Positions 15,459 through 23,642 of a stretch of 64,000 bases of DNA are shown piece after piece. The position numbers and the translations under genes are program-made. Within the stretch, counting starts at the first letter, position 1. Each line of letters opens with the position of its first letter. Below the pieces are notes generated by a model. The model was given only the letters and a program-made list of their open reading frames with translations. It was not told where the DNA came from and searched no databases. Origin of the DNA: Avoscillospira sp045580485 (lineage in GTDB: Bacteria > Bacillota > Clostridia > Oscillospirales > Oscillospiraceae); the NCBI GenBank assembly GCA_045580485.1, contig JAZNNW010000067.1:59789-123788 (forward strand). The letters run 5' to 3'.

Positions 15459-16319
15459 TTACCGGGCATAGAATTTATTATTAAAGATTTCGTAGAAACT
15501 GGTCTGCTTCAAGCGGATCAGACAAGTCTCTTGCTCTGCCTTGGAAACAGTCACCACATCGCCGACATTGAGACGGAATGCACGACCGCCGTCCACGGAC
15601 AGGAATGCACTCTTACGCCCCAACTTTCCAAGACGAATGGAAATGGTACGCCAGGGGGCAGTCACAATACCCTTTGCGTGGAAAGCATGAGGACAGATAG
15701 GGGTAATGATGATGTTTTGAGCAGACGGCTCTACGATAGGACCACCGGCGGACATGGAGTAGGCCGTTGAACCGGTCGGCGTAGAAATCAAAACACCATC
15801 ACCGGAAAAGGTACTGGCCTCTACACCGTCACAGGCCACTGCTACCTGTATGACACGGGCAATGGCGCCTTTGGTAATGGCCGCATCATTCAGGGCAACC
15901 TCGTCAAACAAATTCTTACCCTCGTTCTCCACAGTTACACGAAGCATCATACGCTTTTCGATGGTGTAGTCGCCCTGTGCCAGTTTGGAGAGCAGACCCA
16001 GTTCAGAGGCTTCCAGCTCAGCCATAAAGCCCATGGTTCCCACATTCACACCCAAAATAGGCACATGATGTCTGGTAGCTACTTTGGAGGAGTGGAGAAT
16101 CGTTCCGTCACCGCCAAAACAAATCAGCACATCGGCTTTTTTGATCTCTCGGTGCAGATCATGGAACTTCATATCCTTGGGCATCTCAAAGGATTTATCC
16201 ACATCAAAAGGCAGACAAACCCTTGTCTCAATACCGGACTGTTGCAAAATCGCCACAGCCTGCTCCACCAGTTTGAAATTTCGGTCCCGATAGGGATTAG
16301 GTGTCAATACAGCTCTCAT
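15459..16319 (-). CDS. nadK: NAD kinase
   Basis: Phosphorylates NAD to NADP. The signature FGGDGTILHS and the NVGTMGFMAEL loop are present, as is the FSGDGVLISTPTGSTAY segment of the active site and the SPICPH-like TPICPHAF motif. Length 286 aa is typical. It sits 13 bases upstream of argR and 3 bases downstream of tlyA, consistent with one operon. Confidence 0.96.
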   Translation of the reverse strand: MRAVLTPNPYRDRNFKLVEQAVAILQQSGIETRVCLPFDVDKSFEMPKDMKFHDLHREIKKADVLICFGGDGTILHSSKVATRHHVPILGVNVGTMGFMAELEASELGLLSKLAQGDYTIEKRMMLRVTVENEGKNLFDEVALNDAAITKGAIARVIQVAVACDGVEASTFSGDGVLISTPTGSTAYSMSAGGPIVEPSAQNIIITPICPHAFHAKGIVTAPWRTISIRLGKLGRKSAFLSVDGGRAFRLNVGDVVTVSKAEQETCLIRLKQTSFYEIFNNKFYAR

Positions 16320-16322
16320 ACA

Positions 16323-17129
16323 TTAACCTTTCAACGAATCGTGTGCCTGCTGCACCAATTCATTCAATACCGGAATGTTATCTTCTCCGGCAGACAGGGA
16401 CAGATGTCCCAAGAATTCAATATTCCCTTCCGGTCCTTTCACCGGAGAGAAGGTCAGATCACAGATGGTAAACGCCAGAGATTTTGCCAGTTCCACGAAG
16501 GATTCCAAAACCTCAAGATGGACCGCCGGGTCACGGACAACGCCCTTTTTGCCAACCTTCTCTTTTCCTGCTTCAAACTGAGGTTTAATGAGGCAAAGGA
16601 CTTGACCGCAGTCCGGCTTCAGAAGGCTTTTAATGACAGGCAGTACCAGTTTCAATGAAATGAAGGACACATCCACAACAGACAAATCCAGAGGCTCACC
16701 CAACTGCTCCGGTGTCACATGGCGGATGTTGGTCCGCTCCATGACGACGACCCGTTCATCGCTTCGGATCTTCCATGCAAGCTGCCCGTAACCAACATCA
16801 ATGGCAAAGACCTTCTTTGCACCCTGCTGCAGGAGACAATCTGTAAAACCACCCGTCGACGCACCGGAATCGCTGCAGACATAACCGGTAGGGTCTACGC
16901 CAAAATCACGCAGTGCCTTTTCCAGCTTCAAACCGCCACGGCTAACATAGGGACAAACACTGCCCCGAACTTCAATATTGGCTTCCATATCGTAGCTGGC
17001 ACCGGCTTTATCAGCCTTCTGTCCGTCCACATAGACATCACCGCTCATAATGACCGCCTGTGCCTTGGCACGGCTTTCAAAGTAGCCTCGGTTGACCAGC
17101 AGGACATCCAGCCGTTCTTTATTCTTCAT
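16323..17129 (-). CDS. tlyA: TlyA-family rRNA 2'-O-methyltransferase
   Basis: Methylates ribose in 16S/23S rRNA; in some species it has been called a haemolysin. Start chosen at 17129 (268 aa), eleven bases after a GGGAG site and overlapping the dxs stop by 11 bases; the frame up to 17159 lies inside dxs. The N-terminal S4 domain begins MKNKERLDVLLVNRGYFESR; a Rossmann-like SAM domain follows with DSGASTGGFTDCLLQ and VDVSFISLKL. The K-D-K-E-type catalytic residues appear to be kept (including IKPQFEAGKEKVGKKGVV). It is co-transcribed between dxs and nadK as in many Gram-positives. Confidence 0.93.
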   Translation of the reverse strand: MKNKERLDVLLVNRGYFESRAKAQAVIMSGDVYVDGQKADKAGASYDMEANIEVRGSVCPYVSRGGLKLEKALRDFGVDPTGYVCSDSGASTGGFTDCLLQQGAKKVFAIDVGYGQLAWKIRSDERVVVMERTNIRHVTPEQLGEPLDLSVVDVSFISLKLVLPVIKSLLKPDCGQVLCLIKPQFEAGKEKVGKKGVVRDPAVHLEVLESFVELAKSLAFTICDLTFSPVKGPEGNIEFLGHLSLSAGEDNIPVLNELVQQAHDSLKG

Positions 17130-18945
17130 GCTGCAACAACTCCCTTGCTGCTTGCTCAATACTCATAGAATCGATCTGCATCATCTTACGGAGAGACTTT
17201 ACATCTCCCTGGGGAACAATACCGTTCTTCAGGTTCATAAGACGGCTTCTAAAAGAAATGCCCAGCTGACTGAGTGACGATACAATCTCCTGTCCGACGC
17301 AGCCGGTCTCTGCCGCTTCTTCAACGACCAGAAGGTGCTTGGTTTTTTCCACTGATTTTTGGAGATTAGTAAAATCAATGGGTGCGATCTGATCCAATTT
17401 GATCATATCTGCTTTCAGGTCTTTGGAAGCAGCCAGAACATCATTGATGGTCATACCATAGGTGACGATGGTAACATTGCTGTCTTCTCGAAGTTGGTTC
17501 TCCCAGTGTTCGTTCGTGTACTCACCTTCGCCGCCTCTGGGATAACGAACCGCAACCGGCCCGGACATTTCCAAAACCGCACAACGAAGCATACGCCGCA
17601 GTTCTGCACTGTTGGCAGGACAAAGAACCTGCATGCCTGGGATTTGACGAAGATATCCCACATCAAACAAGCCCTGATGGGTCTCACCGTCTTCTCCAAC
17701 CAAGCCTGCACGGTCAACAGCAAATACCACATGCAATCCCATAAGGCCAACATCTTCGATGAGCATATCATAGGCTCTCTGCAAGAATGTGGAATAGACT
17801 GCAAAGACGGGTATCATTCCACGGCTGGCAAGACCTGCTGCCATGGAAACAGCATGACCTTCCGCAATGCCGACATCAAAATACCGCTCGGGATAATTTG
17901 ATGCAAATTTGTCCAACCCTGTACCATGCTCCATGGCAGCTGTAATGGCGCAAATTCTGTGATCCGCTTCGGCAAGGGCAGAAATTTCTTCGCCAAAAAC
18001 CTGAGAAAAGCTTTTGGAGTTGGAAGTGACTGCGGAGCCTGTATCAGGATCAAAGCTGCCAATGCCATGGAAATTTTCAGGCTGCCCCTCAGCAGGGGCA
18101 TAGCCCTTTCCCTTGGTAGTGATGACATGAAGCAATACCGGTTCTTTCATATCCTTTGCCTGCTGCAGCAGGAAGGTCAGCTTTTCCGTATCATGTCCAT
18201 CCACCGGACCAAGATACTGGAAGCCCATGTCCTCAAAAAGAGTAACGCCAATGAGCTTTTTCCGCATCCACAACTTCAAACGGTGAATCTGCCTATAAAG
18301 CACTGCACCACCGGGGATTTGATTGGTAATCTGGCGGTATGCTTTTTTGAGGCCAAAATAACCAGGCTTCAAACGCACCAGAGACAGATGCCTTGCAATG
18401 GCACCAACATTGGGTGTAATGGACATACCATTGTCATTGAGAACAACCACAAGAGGTTCTCCACTCTCACCGGCATCGTTTAGTCCTTCATAGGCCAAAC
18501 CGCCGGTCAGGGCACCATCTCCCAAAACAGCAACAACATTATAGTCTTCATTCTTCAGTGTTCTGGCTCTGGCCATACCAAGAGCAACAGAAACTGCATC
18601 AGAAGCATGACCGGCCACAAACGCATCGTGCTCACTCTCCGTTGGCTTTGGAAAACCTGCAAGACCGCCCAGTTTCCGAAGATCGGAAAACTGCTCCATT
18701 CTTCCGGTGAGCATTTTATGCACATAGGCTTGATGTCCCACATCAAACAACAATCGATCAACAGAAGTATCGTAGACCTTATGCAGGGCAACTGTTAATT
18801 CCACAACGCCCAGATTGGACGCCAGATGGCCACCGTTCTGCGCCACATGATGTACAAGAAATTCCCGGATCTCCTGGCACAGCTGCCGTTCCTGGGCTGC
18901 ATCCAGCTGCAGGAGATCTTCTCTGTTTCTAATCTTTTCCAGCAT
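17119..18945 (-). CDS. dxs: 1-deoxy-D-xylulose-5-phosphate synthase
   Basis: First enzyme of the MEP isoprenoid pathway: pyruvate plus glyceraldehyde 3-phosphate to DXP, using thiamine diphosphate. The 608 residues include HVAQNGGHLASNLGVVEL, the ThDP motif GDGALTGGLAYEG, the PYR-domain segment FDVGIAEGHAVSMAAG and the transketolase C-terminal domain. Other MEP genes in the window are dxr and ispG in a separate operon. It follows the small membrane protein gene by 9 bases and is part of the nusB-to-recN block. Confidence 0.97.
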   Translation of the reverse strand: MLEKIRNREDLLQLDAAQERQLCQEIREFLVHHVAQNGGHLASNLGVVELTVALHKVYDTSVDRLLFDVGHQAYVHKMLTGRMEQFSDLRKLGGLAGFPKPTESEHDAFVAGHASDAVSVALGMARARTLKNEDYNVVAVLGDGALTGGLAYEGLNDAGESGEPLVVVLNDNGMSITPNVGAIARHLSLVRLKPGYFGLKKAYRQITNQIPGGAVLYRQIHRLKLWMRKKLIGVTLFEDMGFQYLGPVDGHDTEKLTFLLQQAKDMKEPVLLHVITTKGKGYAPAEGQPENFHGIGSFDPDTGSAVTSNSKSFSQVFGEEISALAEADHRICAITAAMEHGTGLDKFASNYPERYFDVGIAEGHAVSMAAGLASRGMIPVFAVYSTFLQRAYDMLIEDVGLMGLHVVFAVDRAGLVGEDGETHQGLFDVGYLRQIPGMQVLCPANSAELRRMLRCAVLEMSGPVAVRYPRGGEGEYTNEHWENQLREDSNVTIVTYGMTINDVLAASKDLKADMIKLDQIAPIDFTNLQKSVEKTKHLLVVEEAAETGCVGQEIVSSLSQLGISFRSRLMNLKNGIVPQGDVKSLRKMMQIDSMSIEQAARELLQHEE

Positions 18946-18954
18946 AGTTTCCTC

Positions 18955-19551
18955 TTATTTCCGGCGGAACAACCGGACGAATGCACCGGGAACCGCTTTC
19001 ACTGCGTGAATCATGCGGGAGGCTGTCAAAATGATGGCTGTAGCATTGTTCATGGCAATGGATTTGCCGAAAGCCTTTCCGCCCACCGTAAGACCGGCTA
19101 CAAAGGCAGACATCAACAGCTGCACCACACTGGCAAGGGACGGCTGCATATCCAGCACCACTCTGGCTGCAATCACTGCTGCAGCAGAACCGGACACAAC
19201 ACCACAAATATCGCCTACCACATCGTTACAAAAGGAGGATACCCGTTCCGCACGGCGAACCAACCGGATGGCGATCATCGCCTCGGGAATTTTCTTTGCT
19301 GCCATGGCATGAAAGGGCTTTTCTTCTGCTGCGGTAACCGCCATACCAATAATGTCAAAGACAATACCAAGCAGTATGATCGCCAACAGCACCACAAAAG
19401 ACAAAGCCATACCGCCGGCAGATAAGATCTCATTGGATGCAAAAGACATGGTAGCAGAAATGCCAATGGTAATGCCAAAAATTGTTGAGATCCACTTCCA
19501 GTCCGGTTTGATACGGATGCTCTTTGCTTTTTTCTTACGGCAGCTTTTCAC
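18955..19551 (-). CDS. oapA: small membrane protein, probable OLE-associated protein OapA
   Basis: A 198-residue integral membrane protein. The open frame reaches 19818, but the GTG at 19551 with AGGAGG four bases before it is the only good start; the longer frame would run through the noncoding RNA. It has a basic N-terminus (KSCRKKKAKSIRIK), hydrophobic segments at about 20-38, 48-74 and two more in the C-terminal half, and a basic C-terminus (RLFRRK). Residues 66-80 and 104-122 resemble the DUF21-like transmembrane region of CorC/CNNM magnesium proteins, and a D-x-x-x-D motif (DVVGD, 110-114) is present. Known: OapA genes lie directly beside OLE RNA, before dxs. Inferred: this is OapA, on position, size, topology and motif. 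Confidence 0.72.
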   Translation of the reverse strand: MKSCRKKKAKSIRIKPDWKWISTIFGITIGISATMSFASNEILSAGGMALSFVVLLAIILLGIVFDIIGMAVTAAEEKPFHAMAAKKIPEAMIAIRLVRRAERVSSFCNDVVGDICGVVSGSAAAVIAARVVLDMQPSLASVVQLLMSAFVAGLTVGGKAFGKSIAMNNATAIILTASRMIHAVKAVPGAFVRLFRRK

Positions 19552-19579
19552 GGTTTCCTCCTGAATTTCTGAAAAATAA

Positions 19580-20217
19580 TGGCAGCAGATAAGATTAAAC
19601 TTACGGCTTAGGTCGGGTAGGTTTTCCCCAGGAGCTGCTCCCCGTCGCCGGTCGAGTGGTTTCCCTTTGAAGCTCCAGTCTTTTTGTCGCCATAAAAGCA
19701 ACCCGATTGCCACTGAGTCCGTACTGCAATCCCTTATCTGCTCTGTAATAAGACAGCCTAGATGATTTCCACCGCAGCGCCCTCCGACTCTTATCCTCTT
19801 TTGCAAACAGGCTTTCAAGAGGCAATATCACGCTTCGCCCCTGGCCAGGGGTCTGCGTGCTTCACTCCTCTATCCCGAACTGTTCACGCAAGGCAGGCTA
19901 CTCTGCACACAGCAGAAAACCGAGTGTCATTTCTACCGCAATGCAGGTTCACATCCTGCTTCGTACAAGAGTCGCTTACCGCAAGGGAGTACGCTTTTGC
20001 ACAAGAACAGGTCTCCGCAGAAAAAGGGTCGGGTTCTTCATGCCATTGAAGGCCGCCCTTTTTCCGCAGGCGCAGAAAATCTGCGCCTCCCCTCAGCACC
20101 CACCCCAAACTGGGCGTATGAAGCAGGCACCATGGGTTTCACAGTTATGCCCTTTAACGGATTTTTAGGCCCGTCCTGGGAGCCGGCAGCGCTGACTAGG
20201 ATACTGCGCCATTATTA
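19580..20217 (-). ncRNA. ole: probable OLE RNA (ornate, large, extremophilic)
   Basis: A stretch of about 640 bases with no credible gene in any frame, transcribed leftward from its own promoter between xseB and the OapA-like gene. It is rich in self-complementary segments: GCAGATAAG (19585-19593) pairs with CTTATCTGC (19733-19741); GGCGCAG...CTGCGCC at 20069-20087; CCCCTGGCCAGGGG at 19840-19853; GGAGCAGCTCC near 19629. Its G/C content is higher than in the flanking spacers. Known: OLE RNA is about 600 bases, lies among nusB, xseA, xseB, ispA and dxs in anaerobic Firmicutes and is followed by oapA. The match of locus, size, strand and partner gene is the evidence; I could not align it to a covariance model. 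Ends are approximate. Confidence 0.72.
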
Positions 20218-20223
20218 CAGAGT

Positions 20224-20252
20224 ATTATAGCACAATATTCATGAATATACAA
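20224..20252 (-). promoter_or_regulatory. promoter of the structured RNA
   Basis: Reading leftward, TTGTAT (20252-20247), a 17-base spacer and consensus TATAAT (20229-20224). It predicts a start near 20217. It means the RNA can be made independently of the nusB-xseB operon. Confidence 0.7.
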
Positions 20253-20266
20253 GCAGTATTCGTTGG

Positions 20267-20303
20267 AATCAGAAAGCTCCGGCTGAACCGGAGCTTTCTG
20301 ATT
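20267..20303 (-). terminator. strong hairpin between xseB and the RNA promoter
   Basis: A 16-base-pair perfect stem AATCAGAAAGCTCCGG / CCGGAGCTTTCTGATT with a 5-base loop, beginning 3 bases after the xseB stop. In the leftward direction there is no T run after it (CCAACG), so it may be a weak terminator, a 3'-end stabiliser or a processing site. Confidence 0.5.
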
Positions 20304-20305
20304 CT

Positions 20306-20536
20306 TTAGTTTTCGGCTTCAAACGGAAGCTCAACAGGTTCACCGTCAGTGCCTTTCATCAGACGGACGACCTGCAGCTCTGCTTCGTCCAGCTGCTTCG
20401 TACAGGCAGCAGCCAAAGCAGTTCCTTCCTCAAACAGCTTCAGAGATTCTTCCAGAGATACACTTCCCTGCTCCATCTGGCGCACGATCTCCTCCAAACG
20501 CTGGATCGATGTTTCAAAATTCTTGGGTTTTGCCAT
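20306..20536 (-). CDS. xseB: exodeoxyribonuclease VII small subunit
   Basis: A 76-residue helical protein that binds the large subunit XseA to form ExoVII, which degrades single-stranded DNA from both ends. The sequence begins MAKPKNFETSIQRLEEIV and carries QGSVSLEESLKLFEEG, the family hallmark. Start at 20536, right after AAGGAGAATAAG; the longer frame to 20569 overlaps xseA without a site. It is separated from xseA by one base. In most relatives ispA follows; here the noncoding RNA follows instead. Confidence 0.95.
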   Translation of the reverse strand: MAKPKNFETSIQRLEEIVRQMEQGSVSLEESLKLFEEGTALAAACTKQLDEAELQVVRLMKGTDGEPVELPFEAEN

Positions 20537-20537
20537 C

Positions 20538-21746
20538 TTATTCTCCTTCCGTTTCCCGGACAACCGCATGGATTTGACCGGCAGAGAGTGTCACCGTAAT
20601 ATCATCACCGGACTGCACCGATGCAGCATCTGTGATGATGCTCCCTTTGGCATCCTTTGTCATAGAATAGCCTCTGGCCAGTACCTTCAAAGGACTCATG
20701 GCATCCATACCGGCTGCCAGCGCAATCAGCTTCTGCTTCTTTACCGCAAGATTTTTCTCCATAGCAGACAACAACTGTTTGTGTTGATGATCCAATAGAA
20801 TCTTGCGGTCATCCAGTAAGTTCCTGGGATTTAGCAAAACGCAGCTATTCCGAAGTCTTGTTAAACGCTCCCTGGAAATCTGCAGACGGCTATTCATCGC
20901 CTGCTGCATTCTGCCTGCAGCTGCCTGCAGCTTTTGCCGCAGTTCCATCTGATCGGGAACCGCCAGCTCCGCTGCATTGGACGGTGTCGCAGCCCGAAGA
21001 TCTGCCACATAGTCGGATATGGTCACATCCGGTTCGTGCCCAACAGCAGAGATCACAGGTATCTCTGAATTGTATATCTCGTAGGCTACCCGTTCATCAT
21101 TGAATGCCCATAAATCCTCAATAGAACCACCGCCTCTGCCGGTAATGATTAAATCAGCCAGCTTGAAGCGGTTTACATAACGAATCGCTCCGCAAATCTC
21201 CGGAGGTGCTTCCACGCCCTGCACCCGAACAGGCAAAATGAGAACCTTGCTCAGCGGATATCGTTTCCCCAGTATCCGAAGCATATCATGGATGGCCGCA
21301 CCGGCAGAAGATGTGATAATCGCAATCTTCTCGGGGTATCTCGGCAGAGGTTTTTTGTGAGACAACTCAAATAGACCTTCTGCCTGCAGCTTTTGTTTCA
21401 GCTGCTCAAAGGCGACATGGAGATCCCCTGCCCCGTCAGGCATCATAAATTCACAGTAGAGCTGATAGGCACCGTCTCTGGGAAATACAGTCACTCGACC
21501 TGTAACCAATACTTTCATGCCGTTTTCCGGACGAAAACGAAGCCGCATGGCACTGCCTTTGAACATGACACAGCGGATAGCACCCTCTGAATCTTTCAAA
21601 GAGAAATAGTGATGACCTGACGGATAGATCTTGTAATTGCTCAATTCGCCGGTGACGCAGACATTGGTCAGCAGTGCATCCTTATCCAGTATATTCTTGA
21701 TATGCTGATTGATCTGAGAAACAGAATAGACCTTTGCGTCCATCAC
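20538..21746 (-). CDS. xseA: exodeoxyribonuclease VII large subunit
   Basis: Catalytic subunit of ExoVII, 402 aa. N-terminal OB-fold (YSVSQINQHIKNIL to about residue 100), then the catalytic region with ITSSAGAAIHDML, RGGGSIEDLWAFNDE and SAVGHEPDVTISDYVADLRAATPSNAAE, followed by a long coiled coil and a C-terminal ARGYSM motif. Overlaps the upstream M22-family gene by 4 bases. Function in repair and recombination of single-stranded DNA. Confidence 0.97.
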   Translation of the reverse strand: MMDAKVYSVSQINQHIKNILDKDALLTNVCVTGELSNYKIYPSGHHYFSLKDSEGAIRCVMFKGSAMRLRFRPENGMKVLVTGRVTVFPRDGAYQLYCEFMMPDGAGDLHVAFEQLKQKLQAEGLFELSHKKPLPRYPEKIAIITSSAGAAIHDMLRILGKRYPLSKVLILPVRVQGVEAPPEICGAIRYVNRFKLADLIITGRGGGSIEDLWAFNDERVAYEIYNSEIPVISAVGHEPDVTISDYVADLRAATPSNAAELAVPDQMELRQKLQAAAGRMQQAMNSRLQISRERLTRLRNSCVLLNPRNLLDDRKILLDHQHKQLLSAMEKNLAVKKQKLIALAAGMDAMSPLKVLARGYSMTKDAKGSIITDAASVQSGDDITVTLSAGQIHAVVRETEGE

Positions 21747-22666
21747 AGCTTTCCCTCCTGCAGCCAGGTCAGAACTGCGATACCTGCCGCATTGTCCGTG
21801 GATAATGCAGGTTCTGCGAACACGCAGTTCATACCTTCACAGTTTTTTCTGAGGACAGAATTGGATGCCACACCGCCGGAGAACACGACAGGCAGTCCGG
21901 GGTACAACCTCTCCGCATCTTTTGTTGTCCGAATGATTGCATCAACCACAGAATCCACTGCATAGGCTGCCGTCTCTTCTGGACTGTGAGAGGCAGAATA
22001 TGCCGTCACTTTGTTTTCAAGACCGGAGAGAGAAAAACGCAAATCGTTGGTTTTTACCTTAAACCGTTCTGGCTTGTCGATCTGTGCAGCAAGAGCATCC
22101 AGTGCTTTACCTGACGGGAACTGCAGTCCCAGCAGTTTACCTGTGCGATCCATGACCTGTCCGGCAGAAATATCACTGGTACCGCCAATGACAGCGGCCT
22201 TCACATTGCGGTCTTCCGGCTCCACCAAAAGCAGTTCCGTTGTGCCGCCGGATAAGTGCCAAGCCAGATGGGGCCGCTCCATCAGATCCATACGGTTGGC
22301 TGACCACAGGGCGGCAGCAATATGGCCCTGCTGATGCGAAAATGCATAGCAAGGCACATGGAGAGCCGCCGCCATGGTCTCGGCTACGGAAACACCGGCC
22401 AGGAAACACGGCATATAAGAGCCCTCCACCGCTCTGGGTCTGGTGCTGACACCAATGGCCCCGATGGCAGACGGCTCTATTTCATCAAACAGACTGTGGG
22501 CAAGCTCCGGCAGCCGCTTTACATGGGCGAACACCGCATCACTTTGCCGTAAACCCAGTTCTCCCTGCTTCACATCCAGAAGCCGGGAGCGATTGACCAC
22601 CTCGGTGCCGTCAAAAGCCGCCACGGAGGTGGTGTAATTACTGGTATCAAACCCCAGAACGATCAT
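21743..22666 (-). CDS. TsaD/Kae1-like protein (peptidase M22 family paralogue)
   Basis: A 307-residue ASKHA-fold protein related to TsaD, the catalytic protein of threonylcarbamoyl-adenosine synthesis. Visible parts are the N-terminal GFDTSNYTTSVA nucleotide motif, a HQQGHIAA metal-binding motif like the HxxxH of TsaD, and FSGGVASNSVLR near the C-terminus with a final STDNAAGIA. It is about 30 residues shorter than true TsaD, and clostridial genomes often have both. Whether it is a second TsaD or a TsaB-like scaffold cannot be told. The location between nusB and xseA recurs in Clostridia. It overlaps nusB by 4 bases. Confidence 0.8.
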   Translation of the reverse strand: MIVLGFDTSNYTTSVAAFDGTEVVNRSRLLDVKQGELGLRQSDAVFAHVKRLPELAHSLFDEIEPSAIGAIGVSTRPRAVEGSYMPCFLAGVSVAETMAAALHVPCYAFSHQQGHIAAALWSANRMDLMERPHLAWHLSGGTTELLLVEPEDRNVKAAVIGGTSDISAGQVMDRTGKLLGLQFPSGKALDALAAQIDKPERFKVKTNDLRFSLSGLENKVTAYSASHSPEETAAYAVDSVVDAIIRTTKDAERLYPGLPVVFSGGVASNSVLRKNCEGMNCVFAEPALSTDNAAGIAVLTWLQEGKL

Positions 22667-23112
22667 GCCTGCTCCATCTCTCGGGCAAAGGAACCCAGAA
22701 TACCGTTGACAAAGGCAACAACATCCTCGTCCTCATATTTACGGGTCAGTTCCACAGCTTCATTGATGGCAGAGCTGACGGGAACATCCTCTACATACAG
22801 GGCCTCGTACATTGCTACATGGAGAATGGCACGAGCCACCTTGGAAATACGAGATACGCTCCAGTTAATGGCATATTTGGCAATATAGCCATCCAATTCT
22901 TCCTGCTTTTCCTGAACACCGTGAACAGCATTGCGGATATACTCCATCTGCTTTTCATTGGGTCGCTCGGCGTAGATCTCTGTTTCCTGGGCCAGACTGC
23001 TGTAATAGTCCGGCTCCATGGTAGCTTCCACCAGCTGATTGGCAGAATCCTCTGTAAAGTTCATTTCAAAAATCAGATGAGCAACGATCTCTCTGGCATT
23101 GGATCTGGTCAT
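22663..23112 (-). CDS. nusB: transcription antitermination factor NusB
   Basis: An all-helical protein that binds boxA RNA with S10 (NusE) for rRNA antitermination. 149 residues from the ATG at 23112, which follows AAGGAG; the frame extends to 23163 without a site. The N-terminus MTRSNAREIVAHLIFEMNF and the C-terminal AILHVAMYEALYVEDVPVSSAINEAVELTRKY (split across helices 5 and 6) are typical. First gene of the nusB-xseA-xseB block, after the terminator at 23165-23200. Confidence 0.95.
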   Translation of the reverse strand: MTRSNAREIVAHLIFEMNFTEDSANQLVEATMEPDYYSSLAQETEIYAERPNEKQMEYIRNAVHGVQEKQEELDGYIAKYAINWSVSRISKVARAILHVAMYEALYVEDVPVSSAINEAVELTRKYEDEDVVAFVNGILGSFAREMEQA

Positions 23113-23164
23113 ATTCGATCTCCTTAGAGTTTTCTTTGGCACTATTATAACGGCAAGAAGCAAA

Positions 23165-23200
23165 AAAATAAACCCTTTGTTTCCACAAAGGGTTTATTTT
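23165..23200. terminator. bidirectional terminator before nusB
   Basis: A 15-base-pair stem AAAATAAACCCTTTG / CAAAGGGTTTATTTT with T-rich flanks on both sides. It ends the spoIIIA-Asp23 transcript and separates it from nusB. Confidence 0.85.
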
Positions 23201-23203
23201 TCC

Positions 23204-23581
23204 TTATTTTTTCGCAGACTTGGGAACAGAGATGCCGCCAACACTGACATTGACATCCTTCACGGCACGACCGGTGGTGGACTCCACAGCAGAAGCAACC
23301 GCTTCCTGCACAGCCTTGGCCACATCGACCACAGAATGACCGTAGAGGACAATGATATAGCAGTCGATGGAGATCTCATCTTCATCACTGATTTCCACAC
23401 GAACATCCTTGCCCACAGATTTCTTGGTCAGCTTGCTCAGGTCATTACCGGCACCGCCAAGGCCATAGACGCCCTCCACTTCCTGTGCTGCCATAGCAGC
23501 AATGGAAACGATGACATCTTCAGAAATCTGAATGGAACCGTTCTCCAGTTCCTGAGAAATATATTCTTTATTTTCGCTCAT
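23204..23581 (-). CDS. Asp23/Gls24 family envelope stress protein
   Basis: A 125-residue Asp23-family protein, cytosolic or membrane-associated, related to B. subtilis YqhY. Start at 23581 after GGAGG (the frame extends upstream to 23626 without a site). It begins MSENKEYISQELENGSIQIS and contains the family segments ISEDVIVSIAAMAAQEVEGVYGL and IDCYIIVLYGHSVVDVA. YqhY-type genes are found between spoIIIAH and nusB in many spore formers, linked to acetyl-CoA carboxylase control in B. subtilis; that role is not testable here. Confidence 0.92.
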   Translation of the reverse strand: MSENKEYISQELENGSIQISEDVIVSIAAMAAQEVEGVYGLGGAGNDLSKLTKKSVGKDVRVEISDEDEISIDCYIIVLYGHSVVDVAKAVQEAVASAVESTTGRAVKDVNVSVGGISVPKSAKK

Positions 23582-23642
23582 GACGAATTCCTCCGTGTAC
23601 AATGACTTTTTAACATTGTACCACATTTTGAGAAAAACGCAA

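Noticed and set aside
19762..20168. Short overlapping frames (74-103 residues) in the xseB-oapA gap, and the upstream extension of the OapA-like frame to 19818
   Set aside because: They overlap in several frames, lack ribosome sites and cross inverted repeats; the region is better explained as structured RNA.
19580..20217. RNase P RNA, tmRNA or SRP RNA as identity of the large noncoding locus
   Set aside because: No CCA-type tRNA-like end, no tag ORF, no conserved SRP tetraloop region, and no RNase P core signature could be found; the gene context points to OLE instead.
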